A stretch of DNA of 64,000 nt, from assembly GCA_011317545.1 (NCBI GenBank), contig WUJK01000006.1:186001-250000 (forward strand), in the 5' to 3' direction. The first letter of the stretch is position 1. Each line of letters opens with the position of its first letter. The notes beneath the pieces are model-generated. The model made no database searches, was not told the DNA's origin, and saw nothing but the letters and a program-made list of their open reading frames with translations. Source of the stretch: Coniella vitis (Eukaryota > Ascomycota > Sordariomycetes > Diaporthales > Schizoparmaceae). A program made the position numbers and the translations under genes. Below are positions 36,084 to 46,489 of the stretch, piece by piece.

Positions 36084-36387
36084 CCATCAAGACACACACA
36101 CCACCGTTTCTGCTCATCTATTCTTCACCCCCTCAGCTTCCCATCTCACAATTCACTTGGTGTCTTTTGAAAAGAGAGAGAGAGAGAGGCTGAGGCTGGA
36201 GCGATAGGCCTTTGACATCTACTTCTCACAAGCCCAATCCATCCATCCATCCAAACCACCTAACTCACGACAACAACGACTTTAACCCCTCCACCCCCAA
36301 AAACCCTAAAAGAACTTATCCTCAGCCATTTTTTGTTTTTCTTTCCCTCCTTTTTTCACCGACAAAACATACCACACCAGGATCACC

Positions 36388-36527
36388 ATGTCCCACACGC
36401 CAAAGCCCACTCTAATTAGGAGCACTTCGAGGTATGAATATATATATATATATATATATACAAACAAAAAAAACACGAAAGCCAGATGATACCCATTCAT
36501 CGTCTCCCCCGAAAGGCCCCCTTTTCA

Positions 36528-36582
<55 letters not shown>

Positions 36583-37016
36583 CACATCCGCCAAACCCCC
36601 CCCCCCCCAAAAACACCTTATACGCATATGTGCTAATCATTTCTCGCCTTTCTTCCCGCCCTTTCCCCTCTGCCAGTAAACCCATCAAGACAGGCACAAC
36701 GCCATGCCAACCAGCCAAGCAGCAACAGCAGCAGCAACAGCAACAGCCGCACAACAGCAAGCGGACCACCCCATCCGAGATGCTCCAGCGCTGGCAGGGC
36801 GAATCGCAAAAGACCAACATGACGTACACCGAGTACATGTACGGACGGCCAAGCCAGGTAGGCTCGCTCAACTAGCCCTTTGCTCTGTTCGTATTTCACG
36901 ACGGGGCCTTCTTTGTCTTTTGCGAAACTAAAAGCGTCACTAACCAAATAAATGCATTGGGCGGCCAAATTCAGGACAAGGATGCCAAGAGGCAACACTC
37001 TGTTGCTAAGCATTGA
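36388..37016 (+). CDS. Small unrecognised 88-residue protein, three exons
   Basis: Exons 36388-36431, 36677-36857 and 36975-37016, all with GT-AG boundaries and continuous phase. The product begins MSHTPKPTLIRSTSSKPIKT, has a CQPAK segment and a nine-residue poly-Gln from a CAG/CAA tract, then a charged, non-repetitive core, KRTTPSEMLQRWQGESQKT followed by NMTYTEYMYGRPSQ, and ends DKDAKRQHSVAKH. There is no signal peptide or membrane segment; it is basic and probably soluble. I do not recognise the family, but the core looks like a constrained short motif rather than chance. Support comes from a TATA box, an ATG-free leader, a good context (ATCACCATGTC) and three fitting exons. Intron 1 carries an (AT)n tract and a 53-base poly-T. 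Function unknown. Confidence 0.72.
36530..36582 (+). repeat. Poly-T run of 53 bases within an intron
   Basis: Uninterrupted T run, followed by a C9 run a few bases later (36596-36608 region) and preceded by an (AT)n tract at 36439-36460. It lies between donor (36432) and acceptor (36676) of the small gene's first intron. Confidence 0.9.
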
Positions 37017-37511
37017 TGAGTATAAGCGTGCAAAGGGTATATATATATATACGTTGGGGTTTTTTTTTTTTTTTTCAAACGAACAGGAGGTTTTGTTGGC
37101 ATGTCTATTTGCAACCGTGTTTTGGGATTGCCATTTTGCGAATCACCATAAAACAGATTCACTGTGTAGCGTTGTTATTTTCTATTTTCCATACCTCATA
37201 TTGAAAGAATTGGTGTCCTGTTGCGAGAACTTTTTTGTGTTTCTCCTTTTCCTTTTCCGTTCATATTTGTTTATGCCCAATTGAGGAAAGATTTTTGTAT
37301 GAAACGTACGCAGAACGTATACACTCAGCTTCATGACAGCCTCGTCCGTCTCCTTTGGACAGAGGCCTTTTGCAAGATATGATATATAATTCCAAGAAAC
37401 AACAACCCAAACGCCAAAGATTTGAAACCAACTTATGCATGCCTACAGAAAAAAAAGAAAAAAAATTCTTCGTTATGTTTTCTTTTCGGGAGAAAGAAAC
37501 CAGCCAGGGGA
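37017..37511. other. Convergent intergenic region
   Basis: 3' flanks of the small gene (plus) and cystathionine beta-lyase (minus). Contains (AT)n at 37039-37050, a T run at 37062-37075 and A-rich stretches near 37450-37467. Confidence 0.45.
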
Positions 37512-38912
37512 TCAAGCAGATGGCACGGATGCTTCGACGGTGGGATTCGCTGCGTGGAAGCCATCAACTGTGATGTTTACCGCTCCAGCTTGGACGAGCT
37601 GTAATTTTGTTAGGACACATGACTCGGTAAGGGCGAAGTGCCCAAATGTATTAGGTAGACTTACAGCTCTAGAAAGATCGTCAATCAAATCATCGACATC
37701 CTCAATACCCACGCAAAGCCGTATTATATCCTCAGGCATTTGCCTCTCGGCTCTGGTCTTGGGGTCGATGCTTGCATGGCTCATGCGGCAGGGCATGCTG
37801 ATGAGACTGTTGACACAGCCAAAGCTGACACTGATACCCCACAGGCGAGCAGCCTCAACAATCCGCTCAGAAATGGAAATGTCGCCAGTCTCAAAGGACA
37901 AAACGGCGCCAGCGCCGCGGCACATGGTCCAGTGGAGGTCGTGCTGGGGGTGAGACTTGAGGCCTGGGAAGCGGACCTTGAAGCCGTGGTTCTCGAGGAA
38001 CTCGGCAATGGTCTGTGCGTTGGCCTGTTGCTTTTCCATGCGGATGGCCAGAGTCTTGATGCCGCGCATCAAGAGCGCCGAGTCATCGGGAGACAGACCG
38101 CAGCCGGTCGAGTTGATCATAAAGTACATCTTGTCGCCCAGCGTCGCATCATTGCAGGCAATGACACCAGCCATGATGTCGTGGTGACCCGACAGGTATT
38201 TGGTGCCGGACTCGTAGCTAATGTCGACGCCGAGCTCGAGCGGGTTGCAGAGCATGGGCGACATCATGGTGTTGTCGGCCACAACGAGCGCCTTGCTGTT
38301 GAAGTCGTGAGTCATCTTGGCAATGGTGGGAATGTCCACAATCTTGATGAGCGGGTTTGTGGGCGTCTCGAGCAGGACCATGGCCGTCTTGGGGGAGAGC
38401 ACCGCCTTGACCTTGTCCGTGTTGGTCGTATCCACGTGGTGGACAATGATGCCCTGGTTGGTGGACAAGTACGTCAGCAGGCGGTTGGTGCCGCCGTAGA
38501 GGTCGTCACCGGTAATGACTTCGTCGCCGGGCCGCAGCAGGCGGGTGATGACGTCGAGAGCGCCCATGCCCGATCCAACGGCCAGAGCACGGGTGGCGTT
38601 CATGATCTTGGCCAGATGACGCTCCAGGTGTGTGCGGGTGGGGTTGCCGGAGCGGGTGTAGTCGTACTCGCCGTTGGGGTTGGCGCCGCTCTGCTTGAAG
38701 GTGGCAGAACGGTAGATGGGAATACTGGAGGCGCCATATTGGTCCTTGGTGTCCGTGTAGACGAGCTCTGTAGCAAGAGCATAGCGGCGGCGGCCGTTGG
38801 CAGGGCTCGAGGGCGCGGGCGAAGGAGGCAGGTTGTGGCCGTCAAGGTCGACCTTGGAGAAGGCCTTCTTGGCCAGCGAGGAGCCAGAGGCAGAGGCAGG
38901 AGGGCTGGCCAT
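37512..38912 (-). CDS. Cystathionine beta-lyase (PLP-dependent, methionine biosynthesis)
   Basis: A 444-residue enzyme of the Cys/Met-metabolism PLP family that converts cystathionine to homocysteine, pyruvate and ammonia. Exons 38912-37665 and 37598-37512. Conserved blocks: SIPIYRSATFKQ, YDYTRSGNPTRTHLERHLA, VGSGMGALDVITRLL, GDDLYGGTNRLL, LLETPTNPLIKIVDI, VVADNTMMSPMLCNPLELG and ISYESGTKYLSGHHD, where Lys about 238 forms the PLP Schiff base. Cystathionine beta-lyase is preferred over gamma-lyase/synthase because of the YGAS-IPIYRSATFKQ and DNTMMSP patterns seen in fungal enzymes. The 66-nt terminal intron is a multiple of three and stop-free; it has GTAAGT, a CTAAC branch and TTACAG, and splicing gives DDLSRALVQAGAV. 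An in-frame ATG 300 bases upstream would add an improbable leader. Confidence 0.93.
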   Translation of the reverse strand: MASPPASASGSSLAKKAFSKVDLDGHNLPPSPAPSSPANGRRRYALATELVYTDTKDQYGASSIPIYRSATFKQSGANPNGEYDYTRSGNPTRTHLERHLAKIMNATRALAVGSGMGALDVITRLLRPGDEVITGDDLYGGTNRLLTYLSTNQGIIVHHVDTTNTDKVKAVLSPKTAMVLLETPTNPLIKIVDIPTIAKMTHDFNSKALVVADNTMMSPMLCNPLELGVDISYESGTKYLSGHHDIMAGVIACNDATLGDKMYFMINSTGCGLSPDDSALLMRGIKTLAIRMEKQQANAQTIAEFLENHGFKVRFPGLKSHPQHDLHWTMCRGAGAVLSFETGDISISERIVEAARLWGISVSFGCVNSLISMPCRMSHASIDPKTRAERQMPEDIIRLCVGIEDVDDLIDDLSRAVSLPNTFGHFALTESCVLTKLQLVQAGAVNITVDGFHAANPTVEASVPSA

Positions 38913-40327
38913 GGCGGGCGACGCGAGCCGTGTCGTGAATTGGCTGTCTTGGGCGCTAGGCTTGCACGGGATGGTTGCGGCGTGCGGTGGTCGACAACGA
39001 GGGCTGGAGGAGGGAGGGCGGGGGGCAGTTCGAAGGCAATTGGACAGGTCTGAGTAAAAGTAGCTGTCGTAGCCTGGATGGCTTGCTTGGATGGATGGAT
39101 GGGTGGATGAATGGAGGGAGAGAAGGAGAATCAGGCTCAAGGTCCAAGCAAGCAAACAAGCAAAGGGGAAAAGGGCCGAGTTGGCTGGAACAGTCAAAAA
39201 TGGTGTGCGAAACACATCAACAGGCGTGCAACTTTTCTGGACGTCCGCCTGGGAATCCGGGGTAAGGTGTACATAGTAGTGCAGTGCAGTGCACCGGCAC
39301 GGCGCAGTTGTAGCGGTACCTTGCTGCCGGACAGGCGGGCAGCCCCCTGAAGCCCCCGTGGCGAGCGAAGTCCAGCCAGTGCCAACTAGCCGATAGCGGA
39401 GTAGACCCTGCGGACCGCTGAGTCAACGCGATTAGCAGGGTACGCAACAGTTGCATGCGCCATGTACGGCGGACCCAAGTACCCGCCTAATAGTGGCAGG
39501 ACGATGACGTGCTCACAGCTATCTCGATTGGGAAGGCGATGGCCCCGCCAGCCTGGGTACTGCGACTTTCGATTGTACTCGCTACATTAGCTGCTATCGT
39601 AAGCAGCTCCTCTTCCCACAAGAGTCCACAGTACAGTACAGGCGTTGAACAGAGCCTCACCAACCTCGACGTCTACCCAGCCTTGTTTCCGCCGTGGACA
39701 GTCGCCTGCTGGTCCCCCTTAGCCATCAAGCAACATAATGTGCCGCATCGTCCTTGACATTTCTCTCACTCGCGACGCAAAGGCAGCTGAATCGGCTTGA
39801 AATGGACAGCATCGGCTTGAACCCGTCAATTTTCTGATGCGGTGCTTTGAGTCGAGACGGGTTTCGGCCATGGCTCCCAAGCCTCTTATGGACATTGCAC
39901 ACGGAAATGCTGACGGACCGCCGCTTCTGAGCTAGCCCACCGTATTCAGGTGCATCGACCTGGTGCGCGTTGCGCAGATGCTGAGGCGAGGCGACTCATT
40001 GGCTGTTTCACGATGGCTGTTGTAACTTGTTCCCACGGCAGTGCTGTGGTATCGTATGGTATACAGCTACATCGTTGGTTATATTCAAGTCCGATCACCT
40101 TCTTAGTGTTCTGTTGCCTCATCAGCACCTGCACGCTCGATATGCAACTGGCTGCTGCGTGGGAACGAGTTGATAGCACCGCCCGAAACTCTTACAATCT
40201 CAACACGGTGGCATTCGCCCCTGTGCAAACCCAACACTCTATTCCAGCACACAGCCAGGCAGCCTGCAATTCCATCAGGATCTCGGGTGCCCTAGCTGCA
40301 AGGATCCCACTCACTTCCGCTCGGGCT
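38913..40327. other. Intergenic, CBL promoter and 3' flank of the rhodopsin-fold gene
   Basis: 1.4 kb. The CBL-proximal part has (GGAT)n-like repeats at 39085-39115 and a GTACATAGTAGTGCAGTGCAG segment near 39270-39290. No methionine-regulatory site can be named with certainty and no coding frame is supported. Confidence 0.45.
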
Positions 40328-41823
40328 TCACCCTCCGTCGGGCGGCGAGTCACCTCCCAGTCTAAGGTGCAGGCTCGTTGGTTTCGGCCCGTCGCTATGC
40401 TGTCCCGTGGCCCCGCCTTCTTCCCCATCGCACAGAGTGCGTTCGTCATCTCTGGCCAGGGCGTTGGCATGCTGGAGGTCCGTCTCTGGATTGACAACAG
40501 ACATGGCCTTGTGGATGTCCCACATACTCGGCACTCGTTGTTGCGGCTTGGGTTTGGACCCCGGCATGTGGTGGCCGCCAATGGTCAGTTGTGCAATCTG
40601 GGAATCCGCTTTGACCGTGCTGGCTCGTCGTCGATTGCCCATGCAGGCCTTGTACCATGCTCGATATACGGGCATCGAAGCTGGTATGCCCACGCCGATC
40701 AAGGTGAGCGACTGCTCTATTGTGGATGCCACCGCCATGGGCGGAGTCAACGACGCTGTCTTGACCAAGAGAACGATCCGCCACAGGCCTGCTGCGGCAG
40801 CGCTGTTGATGCCCACAAATGTCAGCCTCGATCTCCCACACACAGGTACATGGAAGCACGCACACACTGTTTGGTCAGCTCCGGCTTGAGCTGCGGCAGA
40901 AGAGGAATCAGTGGAAAAAGAACAGGCTTACAATATGCCCAAACTCAAGCTCCCTGCAATGATGAACTTTTCGCGCCTTGGCTTGTGCAAGTTCCACACC
41001 ATAGTCCATGGTAAAATCGCAAAGCACAAATCAACCAGGAGTGTGGTCACTACGTTTTCAGACATGGTCCATTAGCCGTGCAATCCGTCACGTTGTTGCG
41101 AGCAACTGAGCTGCCCGCCTTCGTGAGACTTGTCATGCTTACCAAAGTACACCATGAACATTGGCTTGATCCTCAAACACTGGCCATGGACACGCGGGTC
41201 CCATGCCGCGACAAGAGGTCTACACCTAAAAAGTAGGATCAAGGTTTCCACTGCAAGACGTCATCTTCAGCCAACGGTTCTCTCGAGGGCTCGGGTTTGT
41301 CCGAGTGTCAAAGAGAGACTCACCACTGCTCACCAGCCCGCAAAACAAGATGCACCCCCAAATCAACCGCTTCTGCCATGGCTCCTGCGCCAGGCGTAGC
41401 AGAAAGAGACCGATGGAGGCTTTGGCAAAGATCGTGCCGACTCCGAATATACAGATGGAGGTATACACGAGTGTGGCGTTGCGCGCCTGCTTGTCAAGGC
41501 TCTCTGCAGTCGCGGCGTCAGTGAGGAACATTGCCGTCTGCCAACATGCGTACGAGGATACATCGAAAAACTAAGCAACAGCCCAAGGATTGCGCACTGC
41601 GTCAGCTTCAGGCAAGGACAGATCCGTGTGTTGAGCGATAAAGATCCCCCCCCCCCCCGAGACTTACCAAGGCAAGTATAAAGCAATAATCATCGTATCT
41701 ATACTTGTAGTTGAAGCGAACCCGTGCATAAACTCGAAAAATGAGCAGAACGAGCGACACGATTGTCATGGCCCAGGCGAAAACGATGATGGCGGCGATG
41801 CGGCTCCACATAACTACCACCAT
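40328..41823 (-). CDS. PTH11-type integral membrane protein with fungal rhodopsin-fold domain
   Basis: A 367-residue, seven-helix protein of the large ascomycete family related to the receptor PTH11. Exons: 41823-41668, 41570-41324, 41250-41143, 41049-40932 and 40802-40328. Phases all agree. Signatures: IFRVYARVRF...YRYDDYCFILAL, FDVSSYACWQTAMFLTDA, IFGVGTIFAKASIGLFLLRL, ILLFRCRPLVAAWDPRVHGQC, TLLVDLCFAILPWTMVWNLHKPRREK and GLWRIVLLVK. The usual extracellular CFEM domain is absent. The C-terminal 130 residues are cytoplasmic and Ser/Arg/Asp-rich. The last intron (about 128 nt, ending CTGACATTTG...CAACAG) is the least certain junction; I chose it because it restores the helix-7 sequence and the frame. 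The family is expected at the plasma membrane in signal sensing; ligand unknown. Confidence 0.8.
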
Positions 41824-43375
41824 CTTTTCCGCGAGTCGACGCTGGTGAAGAATGACAATTGTGTGCGTCCGATGCGAGGGCGGCCACTATCTCAGCTTTC
41901 TGTGGCATGTTCTTTTCTTTTTACGCTTTTCTGTCGCGCCCAAACACAGACTGGGAAAAAGGTAAAGAATGTCTGGGGTAAGTTGTGTGATGGGCGCCAC
42001 TTGCAATACGGCGGCTCGGCTCCTCAAAGAGCAACTGTTGAACACTAGAGACTGTGTGAAGTTCCGACATCATCGCCGAAAACGTCGAGCCGCAGCGAAA
42101 AGGAAAAACGGCAAACAAAAGGGGATCGATCTACTAGGCCAACTAGGCCATCAGCTCTACATACGAAGTAGTACTCTTGCTCGCTCACTTGTCTATGGAC
42201 CAGTGTAGCTCAAGAGGGCTTTGTTTGGGGGCGAGCCCCACGCTCACGGTTCGGCCATCGGTCATGTCTCAGTATGCATCCAGAAAAGCATCCGCCATGG
42301 GACTAGCGGCCCGCCAGTGCCACGCCGCAACATCGCCGCATCACGATACTCCTTTGTTCCCTTGACGAGATGCTGATTTAGTCTCTTGGAGTGCCGTGCT
42401 TCAAGAACACATACACAGTACACTAAAAAGAAAGAAGAAAAAAACAGAAGTCTTGTTTGAGAAGGACGGCTTCACCTTGAATTCCTGAGGGGTCGAGTCG
42501 AGGGATTCCTTTCGGTTTGCCCAGTCCTCGCATGAATAAAGCCGAGAGAAGAAGAAGAAGTCAGCGATGAGCTTTCTTTATATATAAATCATAGCCTTCC
42601 TGTCGTTTTTCTTTCTTCTTCTTCTTTTTATTTCTTGCTACGAGACTCGTTCTTCTCGGAAGGGCGTTTGCAAGTCATCAACATGCAAAGTAGAGGGTTT
42701 GTTGACAAATGTCATGGCTTCTGAGCGAAGAAATGGCCACAGATATACTCTAGAGGAGAAAGATACGTAGGTCAAGTTCAAAAGGTTGCAGAAAATGCAG
42801 AGAACATGCATCACCGTGAAGCACATGACAAAGTTAGAGCCGGCAAAGGAAACCTCCTTCAAGAGGAACAAACTCCCACGGTGTACATAGTACGAGAAAG
42901 AAGCGGCCACCTGATGAATAGGAGGATAGTATTAAAGCGCAATGATGCCTTGACGAGAAACAAGAGCCGAGAGAATATTCGAGAAAGAGAAACGCAAGAC
43001 CGCTTGTACATAGTATAACCAGTACATGACAAAACAGAAGAAAGATCAAAGACAAGATGAACCCCCCCCCCCCCAAACACCTCGCTTTTCATACCATACC
43101 GGCATCGCCACCAACGCCACCCTCCAATCCCAACCCCTGTCTAAGTCCCATTTTTGCCCCCTTCATTCAGACCGTGAGCTCATGCGTCTTTCTTTTCGAA
43201 AAGCATTCCCACTCGTGCCTGAAAGCGCGTGCGAGCGTGTTCGCTTCCTTGACGCAGCAAGTATCACCATCATTACCATTACCTCGCCTCAACAAAGCCA
43301 CTCCCACATCATCAACCATCACTTCCCCGTCTTTTCTTGATTGTTGTCCTTCTTATTATTCTTCTCTCTTTTCTC
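41824..43375. other. Intergenic, promoter of the rhodopsin-fold gene and 3' flank of the drug transporter
   Basis: Contains GTACATAGTAC at 42883-42893 and GTACATAGTAT at 43006-43016, a TTTATATATAAA palindrome near 42577-42588, GAA/CTT triplet runs at 42546-42560 and 42610-42630, and a C12-13 run about 43062-43074. No coding frame is supported. Confidence 0.45.
42883..42893. repeat. GTACATAGTAC element
   Basis: One full copy upstream of the rhodopsin-fold gene; a second, GTACATAGTAT, is 120 bases further on (43006-43016). Confidence 0.9.
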
Positions 43376-45166
43376 TCACGACTCTGCAAACTTACTCAGA
43401 CTCCTCAACCTCGCCCCAAAGATGTACAAGACATAAATCCCCACAATCCCAATGGTACTCAACCCCGCCAGCAGCGTCGTGCCCCTCGCGACCCCCAAGT
43501 TCCCAAACAGCGGGCCCGCAAACAAGACACTGCCGCACGCCAGCGCACTGCGGAAGAAGTCGTTGCCCGCAAAGAGGCTCGCCGCGTAGCGCGGGTAGCT
43601 CGTCGGCACGTAGACAAAGATGCACTGCATGACGATGAAGACGCTCGCGCCGTAGAGCGTGATGCCGATGGTGGGCGCGATCCAGGGGATGGTGGGGGCG
43701 GCGGTCCAGGCGAAGATGAAGAGGCCGGCTGTGGGGCCGAAGGCGGCGACGAGGGCCGGGACGAGGCGGGTTTCTTGCACGGGCCAGCCCTGCGCGCGGA
43801 TGCGAGGGTTCATGTAGAAGTAGAGGTAGGAGAAGTAGACGGCGATGCCGAGCAGGCAGGCAACGAGGATGCAGAGGAAGAGGAGGCCGAGCTGGCCCGC
43901 CGTCATGGAGTAGTAGACGGGGTAGACCAAGGGGAAGACCTCAAAGAAGGAGTAGTAGATGCCGTAGATGATGGCCGTGTAGAGTTGGACAAAGAGGATG
44001 GCCGGGTCCTTGATTGTGATTTCGAGGGGTTTGATGAGGGCGTCGATGAGGATGGCCGACGTGCGCATGTTGTGCTGCTCGATCTCGCTTTGGGCTTGCA
44101 GCCGGGAGTCGCCTGTGAGCTTGCGGAGGCGCCGGGCGCGCCGCAGGAGGATGTTGGGCGTGCTGGTCTCGGGTAAGAAGGCAAACATGAGGAGGAAGAC
44201 GGGGCTTGCCGCCCAGATGATTTCGAGGAGGGACCAGCGCCAGCCCATAACGGGCACACTGTAGCCGGACAGCAAAGGCCCGAGGGCAGGTCCGCAGTAG
44301 GCGGCGCTCACCCAGGCGATCAAGGCATAGGGAAGGCTGATCAGCGAGTACATGTCGCCGACGGAGGCGCCGCCTGAGGCGAGGCAGGGGGAGCCAAAGA
44401 AGCCCTGGAGGAAGCGCAGGACCATAAGGCCTGGATAGTTATGCACGAGGGCGGTGGGGATGGAGATGATGGTGTAGAGGAACATGGTAACAATGTAGAC
44501 GGGGTTGCGGCCGACCGAGGGCAGCTCCGAGAGAGGGCTGAAGAGCAGAGGGCCGACGCCGTAACCGAGGACAAACAGGGAGAGGCCGAGGGCAGCTTTT
44601 GTCTCACTGACATTGAATTCCTCCATCACGCCGGCTTCCGAGTTGGTGTAGATGGCTGACGACATGTAGACGACAAAAGTGTAGATGCAGATGAGGGCCG
44701 TGATAAAAGCACGGCGGGCGTTGGACCAGTTCTGCGGGTTCTCTGGGTCGTCGGACGAATACCAATCGACGAGGATGGCGCCGTCTTGGGTCTTGCGAGG
44801 CACAATGGGAATCGACTGTGTCTTTGCCAGCTCGTGCTGCTCATCCACCTCGAGGCGATCTGACGTGTAGGGCAGCGTCTCTCCCCTGCTCTTTGATCGG
44901 TGGAGAGCTAGGCCGGCTCCCTGTCCACTGCTTGCTGTGCGTTGTTGTTTCTCTTCATCGTCTGAGGCTTCTGGGCTTCCTAAAGAGGCACTTGAGACGG
45001 TGTTGGTGTCGGTTGGAAATCCAACCTTATCATCGCCTTCCATAAGCTTGACCCATGCTTCAGGTAGCTTGAAGTCGGGCTCCTCTTCTGGATATCTCAG
45101 TCGTCGATTCTTTGTGGCAAGGCGGATGAAAGCGCCAATCGCAGTATCCCGGATTGTGCTCGACAT
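43376..45166 (-). CDS. MFS multidrug transporter, DHA1 family (FLR1-like)
   Basis: A 596-residue, 12-helix drug:H+ antiporter encoded by one exon. The N-terminal about 150 residues are cytoplasmic and end with DWYSSDDPENPQNWSNARRAFIT, the usual lead into helix 1 of DHA1 transporters. Motifs: SPLSELPSVGRNPVYI (motif A-like GxxSExxGRRP), LMVLRFLQGFFGSPCLASGGASVGDMYS, LIAWVSAAYCGPALGPLLSGY (antiporter motif C: gxxxGPxxGG-like) and GWRWSLLEIIWAASPVFLLMFAFLPET. The second half includes DPAILFVQLYTAIIYGIYYSFFEVFP and SYPRYAASLFAGNDFFRSALACG. This resembles the yeast FLR1 / polyamine-transporter branch, linked to benomyl and azole tolerance. The start is the first ATG of the frame. The substrate cannot be predicted. 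Confidence 0.9.
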   Translation of the reverse strand: MSSTIRDTAIGAFIRLATKNRRLRYPEEEPDFKLPEAWVKLMEGDDKVGFPTDTNTVSSASLGSPEASDDEEKQQRTASSGQGAGLALHRSKSRGETLPYTSDRLEVDEQHELAKTQSIPIVPRKTQDGAILVDWYSSDDPENPQNWSNARRAFITALICIYTFVVYMSSAIYTNSEAGVMEEFNVSETKAALGLSLFVLGYGVGPLLFSPLSELPSVGRNPVYIVTMFLYTIISIPTALVHNYPGLMVLRFLQGFFGSPCLASGGASVGDMYSLISLPYALIAWVSAAYCGPALGPLLSGYSVPVMGWRWSLLEIIWAASPVFLLMFAFLPETSTPNILLRRARRLRKLTGDSRLQAQSEIEQHNMRTSAILIDALIKPLEITIKDPAILFVQLYTAIIYGIYYSFFEVFPLVYPVYYSMTAGQLGLLFLCILVACLLGIAVYFSYLYFYMNPRIRAQGWPVQETRLVPALVAAFGPTAGLFIFAWTAAPTIPWIAPTIGITLYGASVFIVMQCIFVYVPTSYPRYAASLFAGNDFFRSALACGSVLFAGPLFGNLGVARGTTLLAGLSTIGIVGIYVLYIFGARLRSLSKFAES

Positions 45167-46489
45167 CGTGGATATGCCGCTTGCATAGACAAGAAGCGAC
45201 GGAGATTGTGTAATGATAGAGCGGTGTAAGAGCCGTGAGACAATCTACTCGAGATGCGACCCGTCAATGTATATACCTGAGATGGCCAGGCACTGGTGTG
45301 CTTGATTCCCTCTTTGCCTTGCTTGCTTGTTGTCGATGCGGGTGGCTTCCATCCTGGCTGATCCCAAGACGGGATGGAGATGGTATACTTATATCCATCT
45401 CGCGTTTCTTCCTGGAGGTGCCTCACCACTATCATCATTAATAAGAGTATGAATGGCGCAAGCACATACACACAACATGCCAACACATGTTGAGTGCTAG
45501 AACACCCCCTGGAATCTCGCTGCTGCTGACAATAAACACACAGCGTTGCAAATACGGACGAAAATCAAGGGACATAGGTGATCAAGCCGCCAACTTAATT
45601 ACCAAGCAAGCATGCTTAGCAAGAAAAGTAGCATCAAGATTATCTTTCTTTTTTTGACTGCAGGTACCAACTGTACTGTGCTGTTAGCAACCCAGGGGCC
45701 ACGCATCATTCCGCATAAAACAGGCGCCTTGCATCCACTTGACAAGGATTTCCAGCCAAAGAAGCGTCAAGAAGGATCATGCTGAAGCACACCAAAGCCA
45801 AGTAACGCCCTTCAGGGAACCCGCGCTGGATAGCGGTATTGCTAGGCAAGCAAAAGCTGAGGAATCTCTGCTGTAGCGCCGCCAAGGAGCCAATATCCAG
45901 CTTATAAGTCTAATCTGTCCAATGAGAAGCGAGAATTTCTCTTGACGAAAAGATTAGTGAGCAAGCTGAGGATTTGTAGAGTAAATGGACATGTAACACG
46001 CAGACGGGTGAATAGAGCCGCTGGATTTATCAGCAAACGCGCGTCTGATTGGTCGATTTATGAGAATGACTTTGAATGAGTCATTTGAAGCTCATCAAGG
46101 GCTTGCTTCGTGATGAAAGAAGCAAAATGGTATGCACAAAAAGAGCAATTCGAATTGGCCGACCTACTATGTATGTAAGTCTCTAATAGGTGACGCGCGC
46201 ACACGAAATGCGCAGCCTTGGACCCTTGCTCACAGCGAAGCCAGCAACTGGTGACCAATGGAGATGGAGATGCATCGTCAGCTCAAGCCAGTATCGCCTT
46301 ACCGCATGCTTGAGAGCTGGGCAAAGTTGACCAAGAGCACAACACCCTGCAAGAGCTTTTGAACGTCACCATCAATTATCTGTTTCAGGGCCAATGTCGT
46401 GGCTGGGTTCATGTCGCCGCAGGAAGCTCCATATCTCGTCAGCTTGCCATTTGTTGTCTCGAGTTGCGCCCTTGACTGTAAAGAGGGAG
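45167..46489. other. Promoter of the drug transporter and 3' flank of the PPR gene
   Basis: 1.3 kb of moderately AT-rich sequence without a supportable frame. It must hold the transporter promoter; no defined drug-response element was recognised. Confidence 0.45.

Larger units (their letters stand above)
30654..36387. other. 5.7 kb region without a supportable gene upstream of the small 36.4 kb gene
   Basis: The longest gene-poor stretch in the window. It contains CT/GA microsatellites (32103-32150; 34361-34386), homopolymers (C13 about 31614-31627; T about 33999-34015; G at 32726-32735 and 35719-35728), TACATAGTA-like elements (about 31918-31955) and CATGCATG repeats near 32516-32545. Frames up to about 210 codons occur (for example minus 33832-33197) but have no recognisable domain, no conserved-looking composition and no partner exons. 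It may be a long promoter or a noncoding transcript. The segment next to the small gene has a clear core promoter. Confidence 0.55.

Noticed and set aside
37740..39053. 437-codon open frame on the plus strand opposite cystathionine beta-lyase
   Set aside because: It mirrors the codon bias of the real gene on the other strand, has no domain and its composition is Gly/Val/Arg/Ala-rich as expected of an antisense shadow.
38913..39215. N-terminal extension of cystathionine beta-lyase from an upstream in-frame ATG
   Set aside because: The added 101 residues are low complexity and unlike the family; the ATG at 38912 gives a normal length.
39950..41014. 354-codon plus-strand open frame
   Set aside because: Opposite the spliced rhodopsin-fold gene; no coherent protein features, while the minus-strand exons give a clear family match.
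42200..42275. tRNA-like segment (TAGCTCAAGAGGG ... GGTTCGGCC)
   Set aside because: A- and B-box-like words are present, but the T-arm and acceptor stem do not pair.
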